Source: Hortaea werneckii (taxonomy: Eukaryota; Ascomycota; Dothideomycetes; Mycosphaerellales; Teratosphaeriaceae). Taken from it: DNA of 64,000 bases. The notes beneath the pieces are model-generated. The model was not told the origin of the DNA. It saw only the letters and a list, made by a program, of their open reading frames with translations, and ran no database searches. Below, piece by piece: positions 32,179 to 43,467 of this stretch. Made by a program: the position numbers and the translations under genes. The stretch covers positions 496,001 to 560,000 of the forward strand of contig JBAOKB010000147.1 of the NCBI GenBank assembly GCA_037044905.1, written 5' to 3'. Each line of letters opens with the position of its first letter. Position 1 is the first letter of the stretch.

Positions 32179-33261
32179 TGGATCTCTGCGTAAGGCTACT
32201 GAGAAAGAAGCTTGGTCCGCGTTCAAAAACCTGTGTTATGAATCCTCGTGAACACAAGATATCGTACGTAGAAGGTTCTCAAACCATCTGGAGACATGAC
32301 CGTTGTTTGAGACAAGGGCGCGCTGAACGTTGATATCAGACATGCAAAGCAATTTTTGGTAGGAAAACCAAGTGTGAGATTATCGCGGAGGTCTCTGAAG
32401 GAGGCAACGCTTGCTTTGGATCTGTATACTGCATCATTCGATGCATCGGGTTTTGACGGACGAAATGCACCAAAAGCCGAAACGGCTACGGGAACTCGGA
32501 TCTGTAACACCGAACTTCCGCGCACTGTCTCCCTATCTGGTGCTGCACCTCCTACGTTGTTGATCACCTATCTGCGACTGCACCACCCAGATGGCTTCGT
32601 ATTGATATGGTGACGCGATGCTATTGAAAAATGCACTCCACACGATAGCCGTTCCCAGCCCTTGGGTCACGGCTGCAGGCGGTCTGATGTTGTAGCAATG
32701 GCACTAAAGCTGTCCTTCGGCCAACGCAGCAGAGGTCGAGATAAGCGGTCTTGGCCACGAATAACAGATCGCCGTTAGCACCTTAGGCCATTGAATGGGC
32801 CTTCCAACTCGATACAGAACATTTAGCCTGAAACTATCGGGCATGCTAGTATATCTACTTCCACTACAGGAGCATCTTTGGACGATAGAGCCCGTATTCG
32901 GGAGGACAACCTGAATGTACGGACACTGTAGCGTGATACTGAGCATGTCCGCCGGCGATGAAGGTAAGTACTTTGACATATCAGGCCGTTGAGATGCTAC
33001 GTATCAACCCTTTGGCGGCTTGCGTCTGCCGTTGCCCTATCTCAAAGGGCGTGAATGCTACGGAAGACGTCTTGGCCACAGCTGGCGAGTAACCAATGCG
33101 TTGGCCTTGAGACGGCATGCAGTACTACTGCCTGGTATGCCGGGCAAGGACACGAATGACTCCAAGTAGATTTCAAAATGCTCGCTATATAGGCCATCGT
33201 ACCCTCGCTGGCGGTCTCTCTCTCTTCCCAGCTGAACAGATCTTTGGCCACCATCTTCAAC
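32179..33261. other. Intergenic region upstream of the amino-acid oxidase
   Basis: About 1.1 kb with only short unconnected frames on both strands. Presumed promoter of the oxidase gene; no repeats or RNA genes seen. Confidence 0.45.
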
Positions 33262-35331
33262 ATGAGATACTTCTCCAGGCTCTTGGCCACATCCTCCTTA
33301 CTACAGATATCCTGGACCGCTTCTATAGCTTCTCGCTCAGAGACGATCCGGTTTCAGGACGGCATCGTTGCTGAGGCTGGTGGTTTACAGAATGTCCACG
33401 TCACTTACACCTCGCCTCTCGATGGGGAGCTTTCTATGCACTACGGCTCTTGCGACGCAGTCTCACCAAGCGACTGTCACCACACACTTGGTACTACGCA
33501 TGTAGGGGAACATGAGCTTGCCAAACGGCATGCCGCGTATCCTTCTCAGCGACCCTCTCGATTTGTGTGGCTGCCACCAAATGACGCCGTGTCCGGCGGG
33601 TGCTTACATGCCTTTTCTGACGGCATGCTTATGGGACGGTCAGCTCCAATCACCATCGCAAAACGACAGCAGCGAAGGTGGACAGCTGCGGCCGATATCA
33701 TGGATGCAGAAGGCCCATGGTTTGATGGTGTCGCGTACCTTCAAGAAAAGGAGCCCGATGAGGTCTTCGTTGCTTCACAGAAGTCAAAGACGATTGGCAT
33801 CATCGGAGGCGGTATGTCTGGTCTTATGACAGCACACTTACTGGACTCTGTCGGATTCCATGACTGGACGATAGTCGAAGCATCCGGACGCATCGGAGGT
33901 CGTGTGCACACGAGCTACTTGAACGGTAGCCGTCCGGATCAGTACCAGTATCAAGAGATGGGTCCCATGCGCTTCCCTGTCTCCATTACCATGCACAACG
34001 AGACCATCCCTATCCAGGATCATCGCATGGTGTTCCAGCTGGCCGACGTCCTCAATGCGCAGAACGGCAACGAATCAGATTATATGGTCAACTTTATCCC
34101 TTGGTATCAAAACACGCCAAACACACCTGCAAACACTGCAAAGCGCCGGCCTGATGGTACCGTGCCGGGGAGATCTGAGGTCGAGGACAACCTTGCCTAT
34201 GCGACTAATGCAAATCTTACTTACTCGAACGCAACTGCCGTAGCGGAAGCCGAGGAAGACGCAGAAGAATGGATTGATCTCGACACCGAGAAGATGAGGT
34301 CTTTCGCCTCAAACATCTTCGAAGCTCATAAGCAGGCTGTAGAGGATGGCTATTTCGATTACTCCGAAGCCGGCTATCTCTACTACAAACTCGGCTGGAG
34401 CAAGAACATCACCGACCAAGCCGATGGTTTTACGGACGACAGCCCCTCTTGGCCGTACGAATCCGTGTATTTCAGTGCCACCGAATGGCGGACTATTGAC
34501 CAAGGGCTCTCGAAGCTACCTGAAGCCTTTGGCCCTCAAGTATTGAATCGGACTGTCTTCGACACGAGCGTGCAGGGTATGGTCTGGAACGAGACCAGCG
34601 AGAAGATGAGTGTCCAGTACCGCAACAGGAACCTGTTCGATATCGAGCCGGACGGTGAAATGGAGTTCGACTACGTCGTCTCCGCTGTACCATTCACTCG
34701 AGCGCGCATCTGGCATCCGATGCCGGATTACAGCTCACTGCTTTCGCGAGCCATTCAAAGCATGGGTTACCAGTCTGCCTGCAAAGTAGCTCTGCACTTT
34801 GAAACCCGCTTCTGGGAACACTCGGAGTACCCCATCTACGGCGGCTGCGGATCTTCGAACATCCCCGGTATTGGCAGCATCTGTTACCCATCGTACAACA
34901 TCAACGCGAGCGGGCCCGGTGTCATCTTGGCGTCCTATGTCAGCGACTCGACTGTCCCATCGTTGAGTGCGCTCAGCGAAGAGGAGAACGTCGCTAGAGT
35001 CTTGCGTGCGATGGTGGAGACTCACGGAAGTGTCGCAAAGGAGCAGTACACCGGAGCGCACGACCGCATCTGCTGGGCAAATATGGAGAATCAAGCCGGC
35101 GCTTGGTGCTCACCTATCGTGGGACAGCAGGACCTGTACTTGCCGGCTTACTTCCACACCGAGAAGCATACTGTCTTTGTCGGTGAGCATACGTCGTATA
35201 CGCATGCTTGGATATGGAGTGCGCTTGAGAGCGCTGTGAGAGGGACGACTCAGCTTCTCCTTGACATGGGCATGGTCGATGAAGCGAAGGAGATTACGAG
35301 CTTTTGGATGGCGCGCTGGATACATATGTGA
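33262..35331 (+). CDS. Secreted L-amino-acid oxidase (flavin amine oxidase family)
   Basis: A single-exon gene for 689 aa from ATG 33262. Residues 1-23 form a signal peptide (MRYFSRLLATSSLLQISWTA...). A poorly conserved region follows, perhaps a propeptide as in other fungal L-amino-acid oxidases. The FAD-binding beta-alpha-beta motif IGIIGGGMSG is at 178-187 and is followed by the GRIGGRVHT loop. The C-terminal FAD contact region reads VFVGEHTSYTHAWIWSALESAVRGT. Length and layout match the Neurospora-type enzyme, which deaminates L-amino acids to keto acids, ammonia and hydrogen peroxide. Several N-x-S/T sites support secretion. The 3' end converges on an amino-acid permease gene about 170 bp away. 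Confidence 0.92.
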   Translation: MRYFSRLLATSSLLQISWTASIASRSETIRFQDGIVAEAGGLQNVHVTYTSPLDGELSMHYGSCDAVSPSDCHHTLGTTHVGEHELAKRHAAYPSQRPSRFVWLPPNDAVSGGCLHAFSDGMLMGRSAPITIAKRQQRRWTAAADIMDAEGPWFDGVAYLQEKEPDEVFVASQKSKTIGIIGGGMSGLMTAHLLDSVGFHDWTIVEASGRIGGRVHTSYLNGSRPDQYQYQEMGPMRFPVSITMHNETIPIQDHRMVFQLADVLNAQNGNESDYMVNFIPWYQNTPNTPANTAKRRPDGTVPGRSEVEDNLAYATNANLTYSNATAVAEAEEDAEEWIDLDTEKMRSFASNIFEAHKQAVEDGYFDYSEAGYLYYKLGWSKNITDQADGFTDDSPSWPYESVYFSATEWRTIDQGLSKLPEAFGPQVLNRTVFDTSVQGMVWNETSEKMSVQYRNRNLFDIEPDGEMEFDYVVSAVPFTRARIWHPMPDYSSLLSRAIQSMGYQSACKVALHFETRFWEHSEYPIYGGCGSSNIPGIGSICYPSYNINASGPGVILASYVSDSTVPSLSALSEEENVARVLRAMVETHGSVAKEQYTGAHDRICWANMENQAGAWCSPIVGQQDLYLPAYFHTEKHTVFVGEHTSYTHAWIWSALESAVRGTTQLLLDMGMVDEAKEITSFWMARWIHM

Positions 35332-35500
35332 GATCGCGAGCGAAGATGCATATGTTCTAGATCGATCTAGCCGAGTATTTAAATGTTAGTTAAATTCTAA
35401 CGCAAATAATCTTCTGTGCCTCCAAGAAAATTCAACACGAGTGTTCAATGCCAATTGAGTTTTCGAATGTGACTTCGGTGTGCAATGGGAAACCAGCAGT

Positions 35501-37381
35501 CTAGTAGACACTAACATCCCTCCCCTCCACCGTAGTCACTGGTCCAAAGTACTCGTTTTTTGCCTTGAACACAAAGTATACCATGGCCATCAGTAAGACG
35601 GCTGCAAAGATAGGTGAGGCCCAATTGAACCCCGCAGCATCGACAGGTGTGGCTTGTGGCCAAAACGCCCAGAAGAATGCCCATAAGCCGTACGCAACCG
35701 CCATAGCATTCAACGGGATTCCCCACGATCCAAGAGAAAAGCTTGCTTTTGGTAGGGTGTCTGGTTCGTAGATCCGGCGCCAGAGTACACATGCAATGGA
35801 GAGTGTGTAACATTGCAATAGAGAGACCGTGGCGAGCGAGGTGATGGCGTAGAATGCTACGGGACTGCCGATGTAGATGAGGGCCAGCAAGCAGGCGACG
35901 ATGGAGGAGAAGATTGTTGCATTGACAGGAATTCGTCTTTTGGAGTCAACGCGGCTAAGCCAGCCAGAGTAAGGTAAGCCCTTGTCCCGGGCAAAAGCGT
36001 ATAGGTCTCGGGTGACCGCCGTGAGATATACGATATTTGAGGCGATGGTTACGAAAGCTATCAGCACCATGATTACCGTTATGGGTCCGTTTGCTAGCGA
36101 TTGTTTGAGGACGTAGATAGCTGGGTACGTTGTCGAGTCGTTGAGAGCTGCATCAAGATCCGGGATATGGTAGCATGTCGTCACGATGCCAAGGAACATG
36201 AGAGCAAAGTTGATGAAATATACACTTATCATCGTCTTCGGCACAGACGATGCCGCATCCCGCACCTCTTCCGACATGTGTGCCGCCTAAAGAAACGTAA
36301 GGCAGATGTCAGGATCTTTTGTGTAGCAAGACTTACAGTATCGATGCCGACTTGCTGGCTAATACCCGCAAGCTGACCAACCATCAAAGAAAGCCCCATG
36401 CTGCTCCAGCCGCCCTCATTCTGGAAGTCAGCCCAAACTTGCTGATGTGAAGCCCTGGGTGCGTTGATCCAGATGGGCACAATATATGCGAGGAAGCCCA
36501 GGACGTGCACAGCAAAGACCGTTGTCTGCCAGTACGGCAGTACTTTCGCACCGTAGACGCTGCCGATATAGGCTATGAGCATTGAGGCGAAGGCAAAGAG
36601 AGTTCCTTGCCAGGACGGAAAGGCGTAGTCCTTGTTGTTTATCAGGATTATGGTCTGCACAAGGGATCCCGCTAAGAAGATGCCCATGGCGTTGCCTGCT
36701 TGCCATGCCATGGTCGAAGTCCACCTGCGAGCATACCTATATTAGGACTGGATTTGCACATGTGAAGAAGAAGCTTACCCGGTCACATAGCTTAAGAAGC
36801 GTTGATACTTCTCCGGTGCAAACTCAGAGCTATTCAGTCCGGATCAGAAGCAGTCCGTCGAATTTCATGTTAACAGAGTCTTTACTTACACCCAGTGGTA
36901 CTGTGCTCCAGCTGTTGGAGCCTGCAAGATACCGTCAAAGTTCAGCAATCGTTGTACTTCTCGGTCAAGAGACACGATATGCACATACCATGGAAGCCAT
37001 CTCAGACATACTAAGGTAGATGGGTCCAAAGCCGATAAAGTTCCAGATCGAGCTATATATGAGTCCAGATCTCCCGCCGTTGATGAGGCCGGGGCTGATA
37101 ATGAAAAGTCCAATCTCCCATGCTGCCGTAGCTATGGCGACAAAGGAAATCATGGAAATTTGGCGAAAACGACGAATGAGTTCTTGAGTCTTGCCCATTC
37201 GTTGCATGTCGTGGGCATCCTGGGCTGTAGTCATAGTAGTCCTGAGCACGGCATCTTGCTGGTCCAAATGCTCATCTGAGGAGTCTTCTTCGCTTCTGAC
37301 GGTGGGGAAGATGGCTTTTCCAGTGTCGTGCTCTGTGGATCTTGTTGGCTTTTTGAGCTCAAAGGCAGATTCTCGCTGCAT
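35501..37381 (-). CDS. Amino-acid/GABA permease (APC superfamily)
   Basis: Five exons: 37381-36989, 36921-36890, 36829-36779, 36724-36337 and 36286-35501, for 549 aa. All donors are good (GTATGT, GTAAGT, GTAAGC, GTAAGT) and all phases agree. About 12 membrane helices can be traced, beginning with ISMISFVAIATAAWEIGLF after an 80-residue cytosolic N-terminus. Conserved APC features include GLINGGRSGLIY, SEMASM-APTAGAQYHWVSEFAP across two splices, EEVRDAASSVPKTM and FARDKGLPYSGWL. These match the GABA/choline/amino-acid permease group (Uga4-, Hnm1-like). The protein should import amino acids across the plasma membrane. Convergence with the secreted L-amino-acid oxidase hints at a shared nitrogen theme. 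Substrate not assignable. Confidence 0.93.
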
Positions 37382-38341
37382 CGTGATGGTTGGCAAGGAG
37401 AAGGTCGTTCCTGGGCTTAGCGTTGGAGCCTCTGTGATCGGACCAAAAAAGAAAGTTAATAACTGCCAGGCGAGAGTTCAGCGATGAAAGAGAACAGTTT
37501 CGGCAGCTCAACTCTGGTGCGGACACCTTCTCGTTATGGTGCATGGTGGGGTCGACGCCCGCAATATAGATCTATGCAGCACCCTGGTAGATCATGGCCA
37601 GAACTGGCTGTCTCGAATCCTCCCTGCGCAGGCGTCCAATCATTCTGGCCACCCATGCAGGTGGGAGGGTTTGGCATACTACCGGCATGTACGCTTGCCA
37701 ATGAAGCTTGAGGATGCTTGTTGAGCCAATCTACCTTGTCTAAAAGGACTGCCATAGTGCCAGACCCGACGGCGGATTTGATTTGGCAAAGTGCAAAGCT
37801 GAGATTGCATCCCGACTTTGGGGAGATTCTCAAGGTAATGTCGGACTCGTTCTTCGTGTTGACCTACAGCGACCCCTTCAGAGCAAGATATCTGGGCCTT
37901 GTGGTGGATTTAGCCGGAGATGTGAGCGTGAAGAGGATCTGGCTTACAGAACCCAGCCATGCTGCATTCGACAGCACGGCCAGCTGTCGATTGTGTTTAG
38001 CATCACATCTGTATGGAGAAAGGTCTGCGCTGATTCTGTTCGCCGTCATGTGGTCGACTTTCCAGCATCTGCGATCTCCTCTTGTAGCCACTAATCCCAG
38101 AAAGGAAAGCACATAGCAGGTGGGTAGCAGATCGAAATACACCGAAAAGGCCGTCATGAAAATATCAAAGCTTCATCAACTTGGAAGGGAATGCTTGACA
38201 CACCTAGTCTTCTTGTATGAAGTTGAGGAAATTTTTGAATTAAAAATATCTACATCATCCCGCTAAAACCACAGACGAGAAAAAGGCCCGCAACTATTCC
38301 CACCTGAATCCAGGATTCTTGCGGAAAATCATGAAAGAGAA
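37382..38341. other. Intergenic region
   Basis: About 960 bp between the permease start and the stop of the Thr-rich gene. Overlapping frames on both strands around 37530-38150 have no recognisable domain, and I do not call them genes. Confidence 0.4.
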
Positions 38342-39702
38342 TTAAGGGCAGCTCGTAGGCGTGGTGATATCGGTGACGGTCACGGTAGCCTCGGTGGTAG
38401 AAGTGACGGTGATTTGGGTCCCGAGAACGGGGATCGTCTTGGTAATTGTGCGCTGGGAAGCCGTCTCGCGCGAGATGCCGAAGTTGAAACCGCCTAGTGG
38501 GAAATGTCAGTATCGGGATTTTGTAGAGATGAAGCTGGTTTGTGGTTTACTTACGGGAGATAGTAGCCAGCGGTGTTGTGGTAGTCGTGCTCTGAACGAC
38601 CGTAGTGGCGAAAATGGTGGAAGTGGGCGCGGTGCTCGTGGTCGAGGTCACGGTCGATGCTGCAGAGGAGTCGGTGATAGTGAGAGTAGGGGCGTCTGGG
38701 GCACGCTTCTGGATCCCGCCGGCGTTCTTCGCAGCCAGACGTTCGTGACGTTCCCGGAGCCAGGCTTCCTTGGCCTTGGGGTCGATCGCACGGCCCTCGA
38801 TGATAGCACGCTTGAACTCGGTGGAGGCGGACCGACCGGGGAGTACTTCACGCTCCTTCAGTCCAAATGCGTTGAGGACCCTGCGGACAATGTCTGCGAG
38901 GTCCTGGAACTTCTCCTCAAGGGGTGGCGGTACGGTGGTCGGTTGAGGGTCCCGCTTCGTCGGGGCTTGCGAGCACGGTGCAGTGCTCTGGATAGTGCTT
39001 GTGGCAACCACAGTTGGCACATTTTCGGTAGAAGTGTAAGTCCAAATTGGGTCCTTGACCCAGGTGTAGGTCGGTCTTGGATAAACAGTGTAAGTCGGGT
39101 TGAAGTTCCAGCGAGGCACGGTCACCGTGCTAGTTCGTGCCGTCCTCGTCACCAGAGATGTCTCTGTCTCCGTAGAACTGACAACCGGTGTGAATGCAGT
39201 CTCAATAGTGACAGTCGGTGTCACTGTCTCGGTCTCTTGGCTATTGAAAAGGTTAGCCAAGGAATTAAGCAAGTGATATTTGACGTATAACGTACGGAGC
39301 CGCGTTGATGATGAAGTCCCTCTGGAAGGCAATAGGGTTGCAACCTCCGTTATTGGAAATGACAACAATGGAGTAATCACCAGATTCCAATGCACTCTTT
39401 TGCACAGGACAGCTGAATGTCATGTCCTGGTCAGCGGGCACGAGCGAGGTGCCGTCACACTCGAACGAATCTCCCGTCGGTCCAATGAGGATGTTGTTGC
39501 TGGTGTCATCCTGGCAACCCTCAAATTCTTGGGTGGCGTTGAACTGTTCGTTCGACAAAGTATTCTGGAAAAAGGTGCCGCCGTCTGTGAAGTCAACACC
39601 GAACGATTGGCAGGTGCCTGGTGGCGGACACTCATCCTGTGCGAGGACAGAGTGAGCCAGGCTGAGCGCCAGAGCGCTGCTGGCAAATTTGAGATATGGC
39701 AT
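38342..39702 (-). CDS. Secreted Thr-rich protein, paralogue A
   Basis: Three exons: 39702-39296, 39240-38555 and 38493-38342, for 414 aa. All joins are in phase. A signal peptide (to about residue 21, ...HSVLA) precedes a compact N-terminal module. Its landmarks are VDFTDGGTFFQN, EFEGCQ, a short cysteine-bounded loop, SGDYSIVVISNNGGCNPIAFQRDF. A long Thr/Val/Pro-rich stretch follows, of the kind that carries O-glycans on cell-wall proteins. Next comes a charged helical segment (AWLRERHERLAAKN) ending in IQKR, and then a second Thr-rich tail closing in TTPTSCP. No GPI signal is obvious. A paralogue lies at 50898-52480. The module recurs in ascomycete secretomes, but I know of no function. Probably a wall or extracellular protein. 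Confidence 0.8.
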
Positions 39703-40672
39703 ATTATGGACAGAAAGCGAGCGTATTAATGGACGAAGAAATCAACGAACGACGTCTAAGAGACTAGAAATGCAAACAGAGAGCCAGCTAGGCCACGTCA
39801 AAATCCGCCTATCTGCCCCTGATGATGAAAGGGCATAACGGATTTTATGAGTTGCTAGACGAGCAACGTCGCTGTGAGCCGAAGGCCGGACGTTGGTAAC
39901 TCACCACATGGCCAAAGCCGTTGATTCCTTCCCGTGTGGTACGCCTCAATCCAGCAGCGACTTTAGCACCCGGAGAAGAAAGTCTACTGGGATGGGATTT
40001 CTTGGCCATCTGTAGACGAAGTGGAGTCAAGCGGTACATTGGGGGCCGGACGAGGCGACTAGGAAGTCTGCTCATCAACAAGCTTCAGAGCGGGTGGATA
40101 TGTTCAAAGATAGTAGTCCTGCTCGTTCCTGCCGATCGCAGACGCTCAATCAGAGGCTCACGAGCTAGGGAGGAAGGAGTATGGATTTTAGGTAAGCGCC
40201 TCGCTTCCAGTAAGTGGTCCTGATCATTCGGTCACCATGCACCGCATAAGGCCCTTGGCGGGTAGACAGACCGAACTCTAAAAACACCAGTAGCCCGCGC
40301 TAGAAGGATGGAGCAGGGCAGAGTATGAAGGTGCAGACGAGCGTGCCCCTTCGCCATAGTCTGCCGTTTGCGGTATGTCGTTGAGGCCTCATGATTTCGC
40401 CGCGGATGCAAGAGAATCATGTAGGAGAAATCCCGTCATGTCGCTCTCCGTAGCGTACCCACAGACTTATCATCTTGGGCAGATGGCTAGGAGGTACTAC
40501 CGTCTTGGATCTTTCGGGTTTATTGTATACAACCGCTGGTACTTTCAAGTGTCGTTAGTAGATCAGTGAGCTGACTGTCAAGCCCAGTAACCTCGTAACA
40601 ATAGTCCTGCGCATTTCTCCGTGTCGTATACTCCTCATCATTACAATTGATGACTATTGTGGCGTAGGTGGG
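39703..40672. other. Promoter region of the Thr-rich gene A
   Basis: About 970 bp without convincing coding sequence. Short frames near 39850-40220 and 40230-40570 show no domain. Confidence 0.4.
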
Positions 40673-41109
40673 ATGAGCGCAGAAGTCGAACGTGATTTGA
40701 ACGGGCTGAGGCTAAACGTGACTAGCGGCAACCTTATGCATTATGCCGAACAGGAAGCTCGGTTGACAGGGGTTCTCCAGGGAAAAACAATGATGGCGCC
40801 TCGGGAGCTTGCATAATCGACCTTCTCACGCAATCTGCAGGAATCTCTCGAATGGGCTCTGCCAATGCTGCATGGAGTGCTATTTTCGTCTTGATAGAAC
40901 GAACAGCTCTCTTTACAGCTTCACTTAAGAACATGGTCGCAAGCGGTGAAGCCTTCAACAACCGAACGACAGCAGCACGGACTCACCGCTGCGCTTGGGA
41001 CGCTATCGAGATCGGTGCTTCAAGAGACGGCGAGACGGGGGGAGCTACGAAATACGAAGTCTGCCCTGATGATCAAGAACAAGGTGCGAGGCGAGCGTTG
41101 GTAGTATGA
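40673..41109 (+). pseudogene. Small unrecognised gene with a one-base frame break
   Basis: Two abutting frames read like one helical protein. The first starts at ATG 40673 (MSAEVERDLNGLRLN...) and ends at TAA 40814-40816 after APRELA. The second, offset by one base, continues at once with IIDLLTQSAGISRMGSANAAWSAIF and runs to 41109. Adding one base between GCA and TAATC would make a protein of about 145 aa. No GT..AG pair could bridge the join. Either a true disabling deletion or a sequence error. I do not recognise the family. It sits between the Thr-rich gene A and the laccase. Confidence 0.4.
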
Positions 41110-41616
41110 ACCTTTGATGCCAAATCGACAGCAAATGCAAGTCTTGAAAAGTTGGCCAAGCTTTCGCAACTGACTTTTCCCACCTCGGACCTATTACTGT
41201 TTGACCTAGATGGGGATGGTCATGATCCATTGCAACATCACAGCGGAGGTGAGTTATGTTGGCGGAAAGGCAATCTCATCATTCGCATGCACAGCTAGAC
41301 GAGTTATCATCTTGCGAGGGCGTGTTTGTTTGTCCGGAATGCATCGTCTAGTTGTGAGAAGTGAGTGGTCGCACTGTCATGCACCCCCATCACCAAGTAG
41401 CTTGGACATATCCTCTGAGAGATTCGTAACTGGTCTTGCGCAACACATGCCGGACCCTGCGAGCCACGGAAAATATCTGCACTCCATCTCGAGGAGTCTG
41501 ACAATCATTATTACCCTCTTTCAAGTGACAGCTCCTCAAATAGGGATGTTCCAAATCATCAACCAAGAAAATTTATGCATTTTTCTATACAACCAGAGCA
41601 AACAAACACATATTAT

Positions 41617-43467
41617 CTAAATTCCCGAGTCATCCTTATGCCAGTAAGCCCCATCGTAATAGTTCTTCCAGTTCGTACAAGTCTCCTGCAACGCGTTCTG
41701 ATCAAACGTGACCTTCTCGGGGGACTCAACGAACTGGACCGCCAGACCCTCCGCTACGTGCCACGCGATGTGGCAATGCATCAACCAGGCGCCTGGGTTG
41801 TTGGAGAGGAAGGCGATGGCCAACCATCCGCCGCCGGGGACGGTCGCGGTATCACGACGCGGCGGGGTGGCGTAGTTGAGCGGGGCGTCCGGGGTGTAGG
41901 AGCCGGAACCCTGGCCTAGGACGAAGAAGTCGTGGCCGTGGAGATGGATGGGATGCGGGACGGGCGGGGCGCGGCTGTCCTGTTGGATGAGCCAGTAGTT
42001 CCACTTGCCCTCGTTGGTGGTGTAGTGGACGTTCATGCGGGTCTCGTAGTCGTCGTTGTTCTCGGCGAAGTACTGCAGCGTCGGCTTCTCCCAGTCGACG
42101 TTCATGGACGAGTTGCCCAGCGCCCAGACGAAGAGCGAGTCGCCGCCGGGCGGGAATTGGGCCTGCGTGATGCCGACGTCGAGGCTGCTCTTGGCGTTGT
42201 CGAAGGTGCCGGACGGAACGGGCTGCACCCAGTATGGAGCGGCCTGGCTTGGCTCCTTGCAGTCGCTCGGCTCGGGATGGCCGCTGGTCGTCGGTTCGCC
42301 GGAGGGAGCGTCGCTGTAGCTCCAGATGGCTTTGGCGTAGAAGTTGTTGGCGCTCAAGCAGTCAGAAGCCACGTTGGCACGGAACCAGTAGTTGCCTGAA
42401 GCCTGGTTGGCCTTGATGACAACGTCGTAACGCTGGCCGATACCGATGAGGATCGTTTGTACGTCGAAGGGCTTGACGGGGATGAAATCGGTGGTCATGA
42501 CAGTCATGTTGTGGCCGTCTAGGGAGACTCGGATGTAGTTGTCGACGGAGGTGTTGATGAGACGCAGACGGTACTTCTTGCCCTTCTGCATCGTTACCTT
42601 GTTGTACTGTCCACCACCGTTGGCATTCTTGTTTGTGCCGTTGATGAGGATGGTGTCTCCTGGCGGCGGCGGGCCTTGCGACTGAAGGTTGATGGCTGCC
42701 AAAGAATTGATCTGGTATGCAGTTGGGTAGTACCAGTCGCTAATGACATATGGACCCAGATCATGATCGTAGTTAGAAGAGGCCGGTCCGTCAAAGATCA
42801 TAGGGCCAACGACACCATCGCCATACTGTGAGCTGAAGTCTGTTGGGAAGATTTAGTGAACGAGTCGTGGATAGGGAGGGATATACTATACTTACGACTA
42901 TGGTACCACGAGGTTCCGAACTGAGTGACCTGGAAAGAATACGTCTTTGTGTCGCCTGGTGCCAATGGGCACTCGGTCAGACCGTTGACGCCATCTGCCT
43001 CCGTCGTGTGGTATTGTCGCACACCTGGATTAGATCAGTACGACTGCAGCAATTTAACCATTTTCCTTCTACGTACCGTGCCAGTGAATCGACGTTCCAT
43101 TGTCTTGCATAGAATTCTTAACGTTAATCACGAGGTTGTCACCCCATGATGCTCTGATCAGAGGTCCAGGGTACTGGTTGTTGATGAGAAGGCACAGGCG
43201 TTCACCGTTGCCGTCTGGGTTGCAGGTGCCGTTCGAAATTTCAAGGTCGTATGTTACTGTGTTGCCGGTGGTGGGGAACTTCTGGTCGAAGTCTGTCGCT
43301 ATACTGTAGCCGTCTCCCCAGCACATTCGCGTATACGGACCATTGCTGCAACCGCCATCGGCGACCTGCCTCTCTTCGACCTCTATAGGTTCAGCAGGAA
43401 CTGCAGCAGAAGAAACGAGTGAGGTGAGCGTGGCAAGGCCAAGGGCAGCCACCTGTCGAAGATGCAT
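41617..43467 (-). CDS. Laccase (ascomycete multicopper oxidase)
   Basis: Three exons: 43467-43077, 43024-42896 and 42839-41617, for 580 aa. Both introns fall inside copper motifs (HWH-G and WYHS-H), and splicing restores them. The copper ligands are complete: HWHG 128-131, WYHSH 170-174, HPIHLHGH 469-476 and HCHIAWH 528-534. These serve the T1 copper and the T2/T3 trinuclear cluster. A signal peptide (to about residue 23) and a short propeptide precede the mature start near residue 35-40. The last residues are DSGI, matching the C-terminal plug typical of asco-laccases. The enzyme oxidises phenols and reduces oxygen to water, outside the cell. It could act in lignin or humus turnover, pigment formation or detoxification. 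Confidence 0.96.

Noticed and set aside
38361..39290. 309-codon plus-strand frame opposite the Thr-rich gene A
   Set aside because: Antisense shadow caused by the Thr-rich coding sequence; it lacks domains, while the minus strand has a signal peptide, conserved motifs and a paralogue.
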